Below, one piece after another: positions 1 to 8,255 of a DNA stretch of 64,000 nucleotides. The notes under the pieces were generated by a model. That model saw nothing but the letters and a program-made list of their open reading frames with translations, did no database searches and had not been told where the DNA came from. Every line of letters begins with the position of its first letter. Positions within the stretch are counted from its first letter, which is position 1. The position numbers were made by a program, and so were the translations under genes. Source of the stretch: Gemmatimonas phototrophica (GTDB taxonomy: Bacteria > Gemmatimonadota > Gemmatimonadetes > Gemmatimonadales > Gemmatimonadaceae); assembly GCA_945869195.1 (NCBI GenBank), contig CAMBNV010000001.1:124001-188000 (forward strand). Reading direction: 5' to 3'.

Positions 1-299
1 CTCTCCGCCATTCCCTGGGCCTTGAACCAGCGCCAGTCGAACGCGGCGCCAAAGTAGCGTTTGGAGTAGCGTCGAAAGGTGTCGTCGTAGCGACTCTCCG
101 CGCGCACCGTCACGCGGCGGGCCTGGGTGCGAGCGATCGCGACACCGGCGCCGCCTTGCGCACCCGAGTCGCCTTGCGCACCCGAGTCGGCCTGCGCCCC
201 GACACGATCCGCCACCCCGAGCAGCAGGCAGCCCAGGAGCAACCCAGACGCGAGTGCGCGCACCTGACCCTGTACCCACCCGCTACGCCCCCGCTTCAA
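1..299 (-). CDS. Lytic transglycosylase-like protein, 3' end beyond window
   Basis: Only the first 99 codons lie in the window; the gene runs off the left edge. The reading frame opens with TTG at 299, inside the TTGA that also holds the stop of the upstream DUF350 gene, so translational coupling supports this start. The predicted product begins with a positively charged stretch and a hydrophobic core ending near Ala-Gln-Ala, like a signal peptide. A short Asp-Ser-Gly-Ala-Gln repeat follows. The last visible residues, FDWRWFKAQGMAE, look like the beginning of an SLT/MltF-type transglycosylase domain, in which the catalytic Glu lies in an A-x-E-S context. Activity on peptidoglycan in the periplasm is inferred from this fragment only. 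Confidence 0.55.
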   Translation of the reverse strand, partial: MKRGRSGWVQGQVRALASGLLLGCLLLGVADRVGAQADSGAQGDSGAQGGAGVAIARTQARRVTVRAESRYDDTFRRYSKRYFGAAFDWRWFKAQGMAE

Positions 300-499
300 T
301 TGAGCGCGTTCCCCACAACCAGCGCGATCGAGATGAAGAGCGATCCAATGAAAATCGCGACCGCAATATTTCCCTTCTTGAGCTCCTCAGGGAAGTTCAC
401 CTGCGGCGTGAGTCGATCGAAGAGTCGATAGCTCAACCACATCAGTCCCACGCCAAAGAGGGCGTAGCCGAAATTGAGCACGAGGATCTGATAGTCCAT
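296..499 (-). CDS. DUF350 family small membrane protein
   Basis: A 67-residue protein with two hydrophobic stretches (about residues 5-25 and 45-65) separated by a charged segment containing PEELKKGN. This is the pattern of DUF350, a family of short inner-membrane proteins of unknown function. The central Lys-Gly-Asn followed by a glycine- and isoleucine-rich helix is the usual family signature. Its stop overlaps the TTG start of the downstream transglycosylase-like gene, so the two are probably co-translated. About 130 bases separate it from bcp; no gene or clear hairpin was seen there. Confidence 0.8.
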   Translation of the reverse strand: MDYQILVLNFGYALFGVGLMWLSYRLFDRLTPQVNFPEELKKGNIAVAIFIGSLFISIALVVGNALN

Positions 500-627
500 T
501 GGGTCTCCGCTGAGGTCACGAGAAGATGACGCTTAGCCGCCGTGCTCCGCCAGAGCCCCTTCGCCACTCGCGACCTGGAGCCGGATACTCAGCTCTATCT
601 ATCTGAACCGATAGGCACACCGTACCG

Positions 628-1128
628 CTATTTCTTCCGGGCCCCTTGGCGGGGCGGCGGCGGCGTTGTTGGTTCTCCAGCGATCCACGCACCCACCACC
701 GCGGCATGCCCCTCGTGAGACACATTCCGCCACTCCCGCTCCAAGCGCCCGTCCGCACCGATCACAAAGGTCGATCGGATGACACCCATGTAGTGGCGGC
801 CCCAGAAGAGCTTACGATGCCAGACGTCGTACGCCTGACAGATCAGGGCGTCTGTGTCCGCGAGCAGCAGATACGGCAGGCGCTCTGCCGCCTTGAACTT
901 GGCGTGCCGGCGCCAGGTATCCGGAGAGATGCCGATCACCGTGATAGCATCCGCGTTGAACCGCGGCATCGCATCACGAAACTCGCACGCCTCCACGGTA
1001 CACCCCGGCGTGCTGGCTTTTTGGAAGAAAAAGAGCACAACGCGTCTTCCCCTGAAGTCCTCTAGGGCGACCCACTCGCCCGATTCCGCCTGCAACCGAA
1101 ACGTCGGCGCCATCGCGCCCACGCTCAT
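628..1128 (-). CDS. bcp: Thioredoxin-dependent peroxiredoxin, Bcp type
   Basis: A 166-residue AhpC/TSA-fold peroxiredoxin that reduces hydrogen peroxide and organic hydroperoxides using thioredoxin. The motif STPGCTVEACEFRD holds the peroxidatic Cys43 and, five residues on, Cys48 as the likely resolving Cys, the spacing of the Bcp/PrxQ group. Length matches the family. The ATG sits in an ATGA overlap with the stop of the upstream epimerase gene. It is the last member of a coupled set (monooxygenase, transporter, epimerase, peroxiredoxin), which could mean that it clears peroxide leaked by the flavin enzyme; that link is inference. Confidence 0.9.
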   Translation of the reverse strand: MSVGAMAPTFRLQAESGEWVALEDFRGRRVVLFFFQKASTPGCTVEACEFRDAMPRFNADAITVIGISPDTWRRHAKFKAAERLPYLLLADTDALICQAYDVWHRKLFWGRHYMGVIRSTFVIGADGRLEREWRNVSHEGHAAVVGAWIAGEPTTPPPPRQGARKK

Positions 1129-2072
1129 AACGCGCCCCGCGCGCGGGCCTGCTCGATATAAAACTGAAATGTTTGCGCACTCGACTTCGCGGGCCGGTAT
1201 CCGAACTCCTCCTTCAGGCGCCTATTCGACAGCACCGGACGGTAGCGAAGGAAGTCCACCTGTTCTGGCCCATAGCGTCCGACGCGGAGCAGCCGCGCCA
1301 GGCCGAGCGCTCCCATGAGCACTGCCGCCGGGAGACTCAGCTCAGTCTTGCCAAGGATTGCCGCGATCTCATGAATCGTGAGGGATCCGTCGCCGGCGAG
1401 GTTGAACACCCCGGTGCGGTCCGACTCGATGCCGTGTAGGATCGCCCCGACAACATCCTCATCCCAGACGAAGACGAACGGGGAGTCGCTCCCTCGCACC
1501 GCGAGTATGCGGCGCCGCGCAAAGAGTGCCGTGATCTGGTTCTCGGTCGTTGCGCCGAGCACCGTCCCGATCCGCAATACCAGCTGACCCAGACGCGGAT
1601 GCGACGCGCGAGACCGCGCGAGCAGTTCCTCGACGAGTCGTTTGTGATGCGCGTACGCGAACCGGTCTCCCGCGCGCAGCGGATCGGTTTCATCGATCCA
1701 CTCGGGGTTGTCGGCATGGTACCCGTACGCCGCGCCGGAGCTCGAGACGGTCAGGTGACGCACCCCCGCCGCGACGCAGCACGCGATCACATTGCGCGTG
1801 CCATTCACATCGATATCATGGTCGCGTCTGCGATCCGTACCGGCCTCGAGCACCGACGCAAGATGAACCACATGCGTGATCCGGTACTCGTGCAACACCG
1901 CTTCGAGCGCGCGGTCACGCACATCGAGCGTCCGTACGGGGTACGACCGATCGGAACTCGCGCGCAGGTCGGTCCCCATCACGAAGGTGCCCTGTAACGC
2001 GAGCCGCGCGCCAAGCAGGCTCCCTACATACCCCGCCCCGCCGGTGATCAACACGCGAGGCGCGTCGCTCAT
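1125..2072 (-). CDS. NAD-dependent epimerase/dehydratase (extended SDR)
   Basis: A 315-residue extended short-chain dehydrogenase. The N-terminus (VLITGGAGYVGS) is the Rossmann GxxGxxG NAD-binding loop. A YAHHK segment near residue 150 gives the catalytic Tyr-x3-Lys pair, preceded by a Ser-rich strand. Family members act on nucleotide sugars or related compounds; the substrate here cannot be read from the sequence. I chose the ATG at 2072 rather than a longer frame opening at 2132: it forms an ATGA overlap with the transporter gene and is directly followed by the Rossmann strand. It also overlaps bcp by ATGA at its end, so it is part of one translationally coupled operon. Confidence 0.85.
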   Translation of the reverse strand: MSDAPRVLITGGAGYVGSLLGARLALQGTFVMGTDLRASSDRSYPVRTLDVRDRALEAVLHEYRITHVVHLASVLEAGTDRRRDHDIDVNGTRNVIACCVAAGVRHLTVSSSGAAYGYHADNPEWIDETDPLRAGDRFAYAHHKRLVEELLARSRASHPRLGQLVLRIGTVLGATTENQITALFARRRILAVRGSDSPFVFVWDEDVVGAILHGIESDRTGVFNLAGDGSLTIHEIAAILGKTELSLPAAVLMGALGLARLLRVGRYGPEQVDFLRYRPVLSNRRLKEEFGYRPAKSSAQTFQFYIEQARARGAL

Positions 2073-3001
2073 GCGCGCCCTGCGGCCGCCGGCACACCCG
2101 CACACTCGTCGACCGGCGGCCGTCGCGCCCACCAGCTGGTGAGCAGAAGTCCAGACACCAGATGCCAGACGCCCCAGAAGGCCACGATCAGCATCATCGA
2201 CCCCGCACTCGGGAAGAAGGTGAAGAGGATCGCGAGCCCGAGACCGGAGTTGTGGATCCCCACCTCAATCGTCACCGCGCGCCGGTCGGCTTCGCTCAGG
2301 CGCGCCGCGCGCGCGACCACCATCCCGATCACGAGCGCCATCGCATTCTGCCCCACCACGAGCCAGAAGAAGTCCGGGAAGCGTGCGACGAAGAGCGCGC
2401 GATTCTCAGCAAACGCGATCACGATGAATGCGACGAGCACGAACAGTGACACGGTGCGCAGCGGCCGCTCCACGACCCTCGTCAGGCGCGGCGCGCGCGC
2501 GCCGAGGAACATCCCCAGCAGCATCGGCACGATGAGCACAAGCGCCACCTGCGCGAGGATCCCCCCGACCGGGATCGTGATCTCCTGCATGAGCTCGCGC
2601 GTCCGTGGATTGAGCCAGCTATAGAGCGCGAAGTTCAGCGGTGTCAGGACGACCGCGGCGAGGCTCGAGATGCCCGTGAGACTGACCGAGAGTGCGACGG
2701 TTCCCCGCGCGCGCCACGTCAAAATATTCGATAGTGCCCCGCTCGGACACGCCGCCACGAGCATCATCCCCAACGCCAACGCCGGATCGACGTTGAACAA
2801 CCAGGTGACGAGACAGGTCGCCGCCGGAGTGAGCACGGCCTGAGCGGCGAGCCCGGCCAGCGCCCCCGCGGGCCGCGCCGCCACGCGACGAAAGTCCGAC
2901 ACACGCAGCTCGAACGAAACGCCGAGCATCATCAGCGCGATGATCGCGTTCAGCAGAATGAGCCCCGATGGATCGAACTGCAGCGGGAGGGCATCGTTCA
3001 C
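2069..3001 (-). CDS. Bile acid:sodium symporter (BASS) family transporter
   Basis: A 310-residue, strongly hydrophobic protein with roughly nine to ten predicted helices. The motif ACPSGALSNILTW near residues 85-97 matches the conserved family segment (CPGG.SN..T), with S replacing the first G. Members move organic anions such as bile acids, pantoate or pyruvate with sodium; the substrate here is unknown. The GTG start lies in a GTGA overlap with the stop of the flavin monooxygenase gene, and its stop overlaps the epimerase start. Coupling to a monooxygenase suggests that the substrate or product of that enzyme may be what is carried, but this is inference. Confidence 0.85.
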   Translation of the reverse strand: MNDALPLQFDPSGLILLNAIIALMMLGVSFELRVSDFRRVAARPAGALAGLAAQAVLTPAATCLVTWLFNVDPALALGMMLVAACPSGALSNILTWRARGTVALSVSLTGISSLAAVVLTPLNFALYSWLNPRTRELMQEITIPVGGILAQVALVLIVPMLLGMFLGARAPRLTRVVERPLRTVSLFVLVAFIVIAFAENRALFVARFPDFFWLVVGQNAMALVIGMVVARAARLSEADRRAVTIEVGIHNSGLGLAILFTFFPSAGSMMLIVAFWGVWHLVSGLLLTSWWARRPPVDECAGVPAAAGRA

Positions 3002-4320
3002 GTGCGCGCCGCCCCTCGGATCGTGTCCGGCGCGCCCATGGCAGACCGGTGCCGTCGTAGTGCCCGCAGGTACGACGCCTTGTGTACGTAGTATGCCATC
3101 CGGTCGAGCTTGAGATAGGCGAAGCCTCCGTCCACCCGCGCCCCCGACCAGGACCGCTTCTCGCGCTGCAACGCCAGCGCCGCCGGGTGCCGCTCGGCGA
3201 GTCGTTTGAGATAGAGCACCACCAGTTCCGCCTGCTCAGACCGTCCCTGCCAGCCGAGTCCGCTCGCCTCGACCATGCCCATCAGGAAGATCGTGTCGTC
3301 CGTTGGATGCATAACGTTCATCCAGAGTCGCGGCGCGGCGGTTCCCTCCGGCCATGCCAGCGCGTCGCGCTCGACAAATGGATAGTGCAACGCGTACCCC
3401 GTCGCCTGCACGATGATGTCGTATTCACACGACTCACCGTCGGCGAAACTCACCGCACGTCCGTCGATACCTGCCAGGTCGCGCCGGGCACGGATATCAC
3501 CGTGCCCGAGGTGGTGCAGGATCAGCGAGTTCATCACCGGATGGGATTCGTAGAGCCGGTAGTCGGGATTGGGCAACCCATAGTCGCTCGGCTTCCCGAC
3601 CAGCAGCCGGACGAGCTGCGCGTCTACCCACTGCTTCAATCGTCGCGGCAACTTGATCGCGCCGCCAAGCGCATCGATCGGCCGTCCCCGCACGAACTTC
3701 GGGAGAAAGTAGTAGCCGCGGCGGAGCGAAATGTCGACCGAACGCGCCCGCGGTACGGCGTCAACCGCGATGTCTGCACCCGAGTTACCGCATCCGACGA
3801 TCAGCACGCGCTTCCCAGCGAACACCTCGGCCGACTTATACTCGGCCGAATGCATCACGCGCCCGGTAAAGGCACCAGGCAGCACGGGTTGGTGGGGATG
3901 GTGCAGCGTGCCGGTCGCGATAAGAACGCCGGCGAATCGCCGCCTGCGCTGGACGCCGTCGCACTCGGTGGTCACCTCCCAGCCGTCGACGTTCGCCCGC
4001 ACGACGCGCACGACCTTGGTCCGGAACTCGAAGTGGCGGCGCAGGTCGAAGTGGTCCGTGAACTCCGCGAAGTAGCGACGCAGTTCATCGTGTCGTGGAT
4101 ACGACGCCGCCGAGTCCCGCATGGGGAACTCCGTGAACTCCGTCATCCGTTTCGACGAGATCAGGTGGGCGGTTTCATAGACCGTGCTCTGGGGGTTAGC
4201 GATATCCCACAGGCCACCGACGTCGGCATGGAGTTCAATGCCGGTAAACGGGAGACCATAGCGCTGAAGCATACGCGCCGTCGCGAGCCCCATGGGTCCC
4301 GCGCCGATGACCACGTACAT
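2998..4320 (-). CDS. Flavin-containing monooxygenase (FMO-like)
   Basis: A 440-residue FAD- and NADPH-dependent oxygenase. The first Rossmann loop IGAGPMGLATA (about residues 5-15) binds FAD, and a second, IVGCGNSGADIA (about 175-186), binds NADPH. Just before the latter is FTGRVMHSAEYK, fitting the FxGxxxHxxxYK fingerprint of flavin monooxygenases. ATGY occurs later, as in the family. Such enzymes oxygenate nitrogen or sulfur atoms or carry out Baeyer-Villiger chemistry; the substrate is not deducible. It starts four bases after argF ends and couples to the BASS transporter by a GTGA overlap. Confidence 0.88.
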   Translation of the reverse strand: MYVVIGAGPMGLATARMLQRYGLPFTGIELHADVGGLWDIANPQSTVYETAHLISSKRMTEFTEFPMRDSAASYPRHDELRRYFAEFTDHFDLRRHFEFRTKVVRVVRANVDGWEVTTECDGVQRRRRFAGVLIATGTLHHPHQPVLPGAFTGRVMHSAEYKSAEVFAGKRVLIVGCGNSGADIAVDAVPRARSVDISLRRGYYFLPKFVRGRPIDALGGAIKLPRRLKQWVDAQLVRLLVGKPSDYGLPNPDYRLYESHPVMNSLILHHLGHGDIRARRDLAGIDGRAVSFADGESCEYDIIVQATGYALHYPFVERDALAWPEGTAAPRLWMNVMHPTDDTIFLMGMVEASGLGWQGRSEQAELVVLYLKRLAERHPAALALQREKRSWSGARVDGGFAYLKLDRMAYYVHKASYLRALRRHRSAMGAPDTIRGAART

Positions 4321-4324
4321 CGCG

Positions 4325-5242
4325 TCAGCCGAGCGGCTCGCCGCCCATCAGGACGGCCATCACCGCTTTTTGCACGTGCAGACGGTTCGCTGCTTCGTCC
4401 CAGACGCGGCTCTGCGCTCCATCGATCACCTCCGCGGAGACTTCCTCACCCCGATGCGCCGGAAGGCAGTGCAGGAAAATCGCGTCAGACGCTGCTCGCT
4501 GCATGAGCGCCGCATTCACGTGAAAGGCGGCGAACGCTGTTGCGCGCTGCGCCTGCTCCTCCTCCTGTCCCATGGACGCCCAGACGTCGGTCGTCACCAC
4601 GTCCGCACCGGCGACCGCGTCGTGCGGGTCGCGCACGAGCGTCACACGTCCGGTGGCCTGCGCGCGCGCGAGGATCGTCGCGTCCGGCTCATAGCCCATC
4701 GGGCAGGCGAGGCGCAGCGAGAAGCCGAGCCGGAAGGCCGCATCGCACCAGCTGTTCGCCATGTTGTTGCCGTCACCGATCCAGGCGACGGTCTTCCCCT
4801 CGAACGTCCCGAGGTGCTGCCGAATGGTGAGAAGGTCGGCGAGAATCTGACACGGATGCTGCAGGTCCGTCAGGCCGTTGATCACCGGCACCGATGAATA
4901 GCGCGCGAACTCTTCGACGTCGGCGTGCGCAAAGGTGCGGATCATGATCCCGTCGACCATACGGTCGAGCACGCGCGCCGTATCACTCATCGCCTCACCA
5001 CGGCCGAGCTGCACATCACGGGGGGTCAGAAAGAGCGGATGCGCGCCGAGCTGCCACGCCCCCACTTCGAATGAGACGCGCGTTCGCGTCGACGCCTTCA
5101 TGAAGAGCATCGCGAAGGCTTTTCCCTCCAGCGGACGCGCGCGGTACTCACCGGTCCGCATGCGATCGGCCAGCGCGAACAGCCCATGCAGCTCGTCAGT
5201 CGAGAAGTCCGTAATCGCGAGAAAGTCGCGCTCGGTGCTCAT
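4325..5242 (-). CDS. argF: Ornithine carbamoyltransferase
   Basis: A 305-residue transcarbamylase that makes citrulline from ornithine and carbamoyl phosphate in arginine biosynthesis. The carbamoyl-phosphate loop STRTR lies at residues 51-55, HPCQ at 129-132 and HCLP at 258-261. The DVWASMGQE segment near 219-227 is the ornithine-binding SMG loop, which favours ornithine over aspartate or acetyl/succinyl-ornithine as substrate. The ATG overlaps the hslU stop by one base (TGATG). No other arginine gene is nearby, so its place at the end of the hslVU run is a local arrangement, not a pathway operon. Confidence 0.95.
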   Translation of the reverse strand: MSTERDFLAITDFSTDELHGLFALADRMRTGEYRARPLEGKAFAMLFMKASTRTRVSFEVGAWQLGAHPLFLTPRDVQLGRGEAMSDTARVLDRMVDGIMIRTFAHADVEEFARYSSVPVINGLTDLQHPCQILADLLTIRQHLGTFEGKTVAWIGDGNNMANSWCDAAFRLGFSLRLACPMGYEPDATILARAQATGRVTLVRDPHDAVAGADVVTTDVWASMGQEEEQAQRATAFAAFHVNAALMQRAASDAIFLHCLPAHRGEEVSAEVIDGAQSRVWDEAANRLHVQKAVMAVLMGGEPLG

Positions 5243-6684
5243 CAGAGGATGTACTTCCGAAGGTCCTCGTCGTCGGCAATCGCGCTCAAGCGCGCGCGCA
5301 CCGCCGCGCCATCCACAACCTCCGGCGCCGTCCCACGCTCCGGCAGCTCATACAACAACTCTTCGAGCAGCGTCGTCATCACCGTGTGCAACCGCCGCGC
5401 GCCGATGTTCTCCATCCGCGCGTTCACCCGCGCGGCGATCCGTGCGATCTCGGCGATCCCGTCCTCGGTAAAGGTCAGCTGCGCCCCCTCGGCGTTGACC
5501 AGCGCGGCATACTGCTTGGTCAGCGCGTTCTCCGGCTCCGTCATGATCCGCACGAAGTCGCCTTCGGTCAGCGGCTTGAGCTCCACCCGGATCGGGAACC
5601 GACCCTGTAGCTCGGGGATCAGGTCGCTCGGCTTGCTCACATGAAAGGCGCCCGCTGCGACGAATAGCACATGATCGGTCTTCACCATGCCGTACTTCGT
5701 CTGCACGTTCGACCCTTCGACGATCGGCAGAAGGTCACGCTGCACCCCCTCGCGCGACACGTCGGGGCCACCGAAGTCACCTTTTCCGCCTGCGATCTTG
5801 TCGATCTCGTCCAGGAAGATGATGCCGAGCGACTCGACGCGCTCGAGCGCGTCGGCAACCACGTCGTCGAGGTTGATCAGCTTGTCGAACTCCTGATCGA
5901 GCAGGATTCGCCTCGCCTCGCCCACAGCCACTGTGCGCTTCTTGGTCTTTTTGGGCATCAGCTCCGAAAGCATTTCGGCGAAGTTGCCCATCCCCTCGGG
6001 CGCGCCCTGTTGGCTCAGCGCGTCCATCATGGGGGCCGCCTGTGTTACTTCGACCTCCACCTCGCGCTGCTCGAGCTGGCCGTCGCGCAGCAGCTGCTTG
6101 AGCTTCTCGCGCGTGCGCTTATGGCGATCTCGCGAGAGCTCCTGCTCCTGCGTCACATTCCCCTCGGGACCAGCGACGAAGACGCGCTGCGCCTCACCGG
6201 TCCCGGGTACGACCCCCGGCACCGTCTCCACCGGTGCTGGCAACAGCAGGTCGAGCAAGCGCTCGTCCACCCGGTCGTTTGCGAGGTCCTCGACTTCCTG
6301 TTCACGCTCGCTGCGCATCATCTCGACCGCGTTCTCGACGAGATCGCGCACCATCCCTTCGACATCGCGCCCGACGTAGCCGACCTCGGTGAACTTTGAG
6401 GCCTCCACTTTGACGAACGGCGCTCCCGTGAGCTTCGCCAGTCGGCGTGCGATCTCGGTCTTCCCGACGCCGGTCGGGCCGATGAGGATGATGTTGTTCG
6501 GTGCAATCTCGTCGCGGATCCCTTCGGGCGTACGCTGGCGACGCCACCGGTTGCGCAGCGCGATCGCGATCGCCTTCTTCGCTTCCGCCTGACCGACGAT
6601 GTAGCGGTCGAGTTCGGCGACGATTTTTCGCGGTGACAGATCGGCGAGGCGCGCGAGCGCCTGCTCCGTGCGGGGCGACGGCAT
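5242..6684 (-). CDS. hslU: HslUV protease ATPase subunit HslU
   Basis: A 480-residue AAA+ unfoldase that feeds proteins to the HslV peptidase. It has the family opening ([16 protein letters not shown]), Walker A GPTGVGKT at residues 69-76, and a Walker [12 protein letters not shown] in the second half of the ATPase domain, separated by the intermediate (I) domain with many charged residues. The C-terminus ends in RKYIL, matching the hydrophobic tail that docks into HslV. The start overlaps the hslV stop by one base, consistent with balanced production of the two partners. Length is slightly above the 440-residue norm because of a longer I domain. Confidence 0.97.
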   Translation of the reverse strand: MPSPRTEQALARLADLSPRKIVAELDRYIVGQAEAKKAIAIALRNRWRRQRTPEGIRDEIAPNNIILIGPTGVGKTEIARRLAKLTGAPFVKVEASKFTEVGYVGRDVEGMVRDLVENAVEMMRSEREQEVEDLANDRVDERLLDLLLPAPVETVPGVVPGTGEAQRVFVAGPEGNVTQEQELSRDRHKRTREKLKQLLRDGQLEQREVEVEVTQAAPMMDALSQQGAPEGMGNFAEMLSELMPKKTKKRTVAVGEARRILLDQEFDKLINLDDVVADALERVESLGIIFLDEIDKIAGGKGDFGGPDVSREGVQRDLLPIVEGSNVQTKYGMVKTDHVLFVAAGAFHVSKPSDLIPELQGRFPIRVELKPLTEGDFVRIMTEPENALTKQYAALVNAEGAQLTFTEDGIAEIARIAARVNARMENIGARRLHTVMTTLLEELLYELPERGTAPEVVDGAAVRARLSAIADDEDLRKYIL

Positions 6685-7229
6685 CAGACCGCGGGTTCGA
6701 CGACGGTGATCTGCGTGTTCGTGTAGATGCAGATCTCCCCGGCGATGATCATCGCGCGCTTCACAATCTCAACCGGCGGCAACGACGTCTCGCGCACGAG
6801 CGCCCGCGCGGCCGCCAGCGCGTACGACCCACCCGACCCGATCGCGAGGATGCCGTCGTCCGGCTCGATCAGCTCACCGTTGCCAGAGAGCATGAAGGCG
6901 TTGTCGCGGTCAACCACAATCAGGAGCGCTTCGAGCCGGCGGAGCGCCCGATCGGAGCGCCATTCCTTGGCAAGTTCCACCGATGCCCGCGCGAGGTTAC
7001 CGGGGTGCCGCTCGAGCTTTTCCTCAAACTTCTCGAAGAGCGTGAGGGCGTCGGCGGCGGCACCAGCGAAGCCGGCGAGCACCTTGCCACCCTTGAGCGC
7101 GCGTACCTTCACGGCGCCCGACTTCATCACCGTGTCGCCGACAGAGACCTGCCCGTCTCCTCCGATGGCGTATTTGCCGTCGCGCCGGACGGCGAGAATC
7201 GTGGTCGCGTGAAACGTCGGGAGCGTCAT
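6684..7229 (-). CDS. hslV: HslUV protease peptidase subunit HslV
   Basis: A 181-residue proteasome-related threonine peptidase that forms a double hexamer capped by HslU. The N-terminus [16 protein letters not shown] places the nucleophilic Thr after a short propeptide (mature start TTI). This is followed by the conserved [14 protein letters not shown] segment. The [21 protein letters not shown] motif region is present further on. The gene lies between xerC and hslU, the same order as codV-clpQ-clpY of Firmicutes, and overlaps hslU by one base. Confidence 0.97.
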   Translation of the reverse strand: MTLPTFHATTILAVRRDGKYAIGGDGQVSVGDTVMKSGAVKVRALKGGKVLAGFAGAAADALTLFEKFEEKLERHPGNLARASVELAKEWRSDRALRRLEALLIVVDRDNAFMLSGNGELIEPDDGILAIGSGGSYALAAARALVRETSLPPVEIVKRAMIIAGEICIYTNTQITVVEPAV

Positions 7230-7283
7230 TCGGGAAATATACAGGGACGTCCCCCCAACGGCTCCACCGCCGGCCCACCCCGT

Positions 7284-8213
7284 TCAGGCCCGTGGATGTG
7301 CCTTGCGGTGCACCTGTTTCAGACGCTCGACCGAGGTATGCGTGTAGATCTGCGTCGTCGAGACGCTCGCGTGCCCAAGCAGCTCTTGTACCGCGCGCAG
7401 GTCGGCCCCCTGGTCGAGGAGGTGCGTGGCAAAGGTGTGGCGCAGAGAGTGCGCGCTCAGTCCCGCGCCCTCGTCGACTTCCCGGAGCCGCGCGACCACG
7501 GCGTTATGGAGCGTCTTTGGGCTCATCCGCCGGCCGAGGCGGCTCAGGAAGAAGGCACTTCGTTCGGCGGCGGGCCCCACCTGGGCAATCAGCGTCTCGC
7601 GCACCCGCTCATACTCCCGCAGCGCGTGCTGCGCCGGAGCACCGACGGGTACGATCCGCTCCTTCCGTCCCTTGCCGCGCACCTTCACGAGACCGCCGAC
7701 GAGGTCGAGGTCCGAGCGGTTCACCCCGCGAAGTTCCGAGAGGCGGAGCCCCGCGGAGTAGAAGAGCTCGAGGATCGCGAGATCGCGCACGTCGGTGAAT
7801 CGCCCCTCCGCCGCCCGTGTCGTGGCCGCCGTGAGGAGCGTGTCGACCTGCGCGCGGTCCAGATGTCCCGGCAGATGTCGCTCCATTTTCGGCGCTCCGA
7901 CCGCCCGCGCCGGATTGGACTCCACGACGTCAGCACGGTGCAGGAACCGAAAAAAACTTCTCACCGCCGACAGCGCTCGCGCGCTCGACCGCCGCGAGAT
8001 CCCCTGCCTCGACAGGTGCGCAAGCCAGGCACGCATGGTCAATCGGTCCACCCGCTCCCACGCGACCACGGCCTCGCCGAGATGCACGCGCACAAAATCC
8101 TGGAACCCTTCGAGCTCGCGGGCGTACGCCGTACTCGTGTGCGGCGACACGTCACGTTCCTTCGCAAGATGCGTCAGGAACTGCGCGATTAGATCGACGG
8201 AATGAGGGTCCAC
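7284..8213 (-). CDS. xerC: Tyrosine recombinase XerC
   Basis: A 309-residue site-specific recombinase that resolves chromosome dimers at dif together with a second Xer protein. It has the SAM-like N-terminal DNA-binding domain (residues 5-90). The catalytic set is Arg157, Lys181 or Lys184, His255, Arg258, His281 and the nucleophile Tyr290 in the TQIYTH motif. The likely start is GTG at 8213. Position between trmFO and hslV is the conserved bacterial order, which argues for a housekeeping XerC rather than a phage integrase. No attachment site was seen nearby. Confidence 0.93.
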   Translation of the reverse strand: MDPHSVDLIAQFLTHLAKERDVSPHTSTAYARELEGFQDFVRVHLGEAVVAWERVDRLTMRAWLAHLSRQGISRRSSARALSAVRSFFRFLHRADVVESNPARAVGAPKMERHLPGHLDRAQVDTLLTAATTRAAEGRFTDVRDLAILELFYSAGLRLSELRGVNRSDLDLVGGLVKVRGKGRKERIVPVGAPAQHALREYERVRETLIAQVGPAAERSAFFLSRLGRRMSPKTLHNAVVARLREVDEGAGLSAHSLRHTFATHLLDQGADLRAVQELLGHASVSTTQIYTHTSVERLKQVHRKAHPRA

Positions 8214-8255
8214 AGGGTCATCGTGGTACGATCACGACGGGGTCGATGCCCTGCG

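Noticed and set aside
3082-4506. 474-codon plus-strand open frame
   Set aside because: It lies opposite the flavin monooxygenase and argF genes, is rich in Arg, His and Pro, and has no motif; typical of antisense frames in GC-rich DNA.
6501-8192. 563-codon plus-strand open frame
   Set aside because: Antisense to hslV and xerC, whose catalytic residues are complete; composition is Arg/Pro-rich without domains.
7284-8213. xerC considered as a phage or island integrase
   Set aside because: It stands in the conserved trmFO-xerC-hslVU order, with no tRNA, direct repeats or mobile genes around it.
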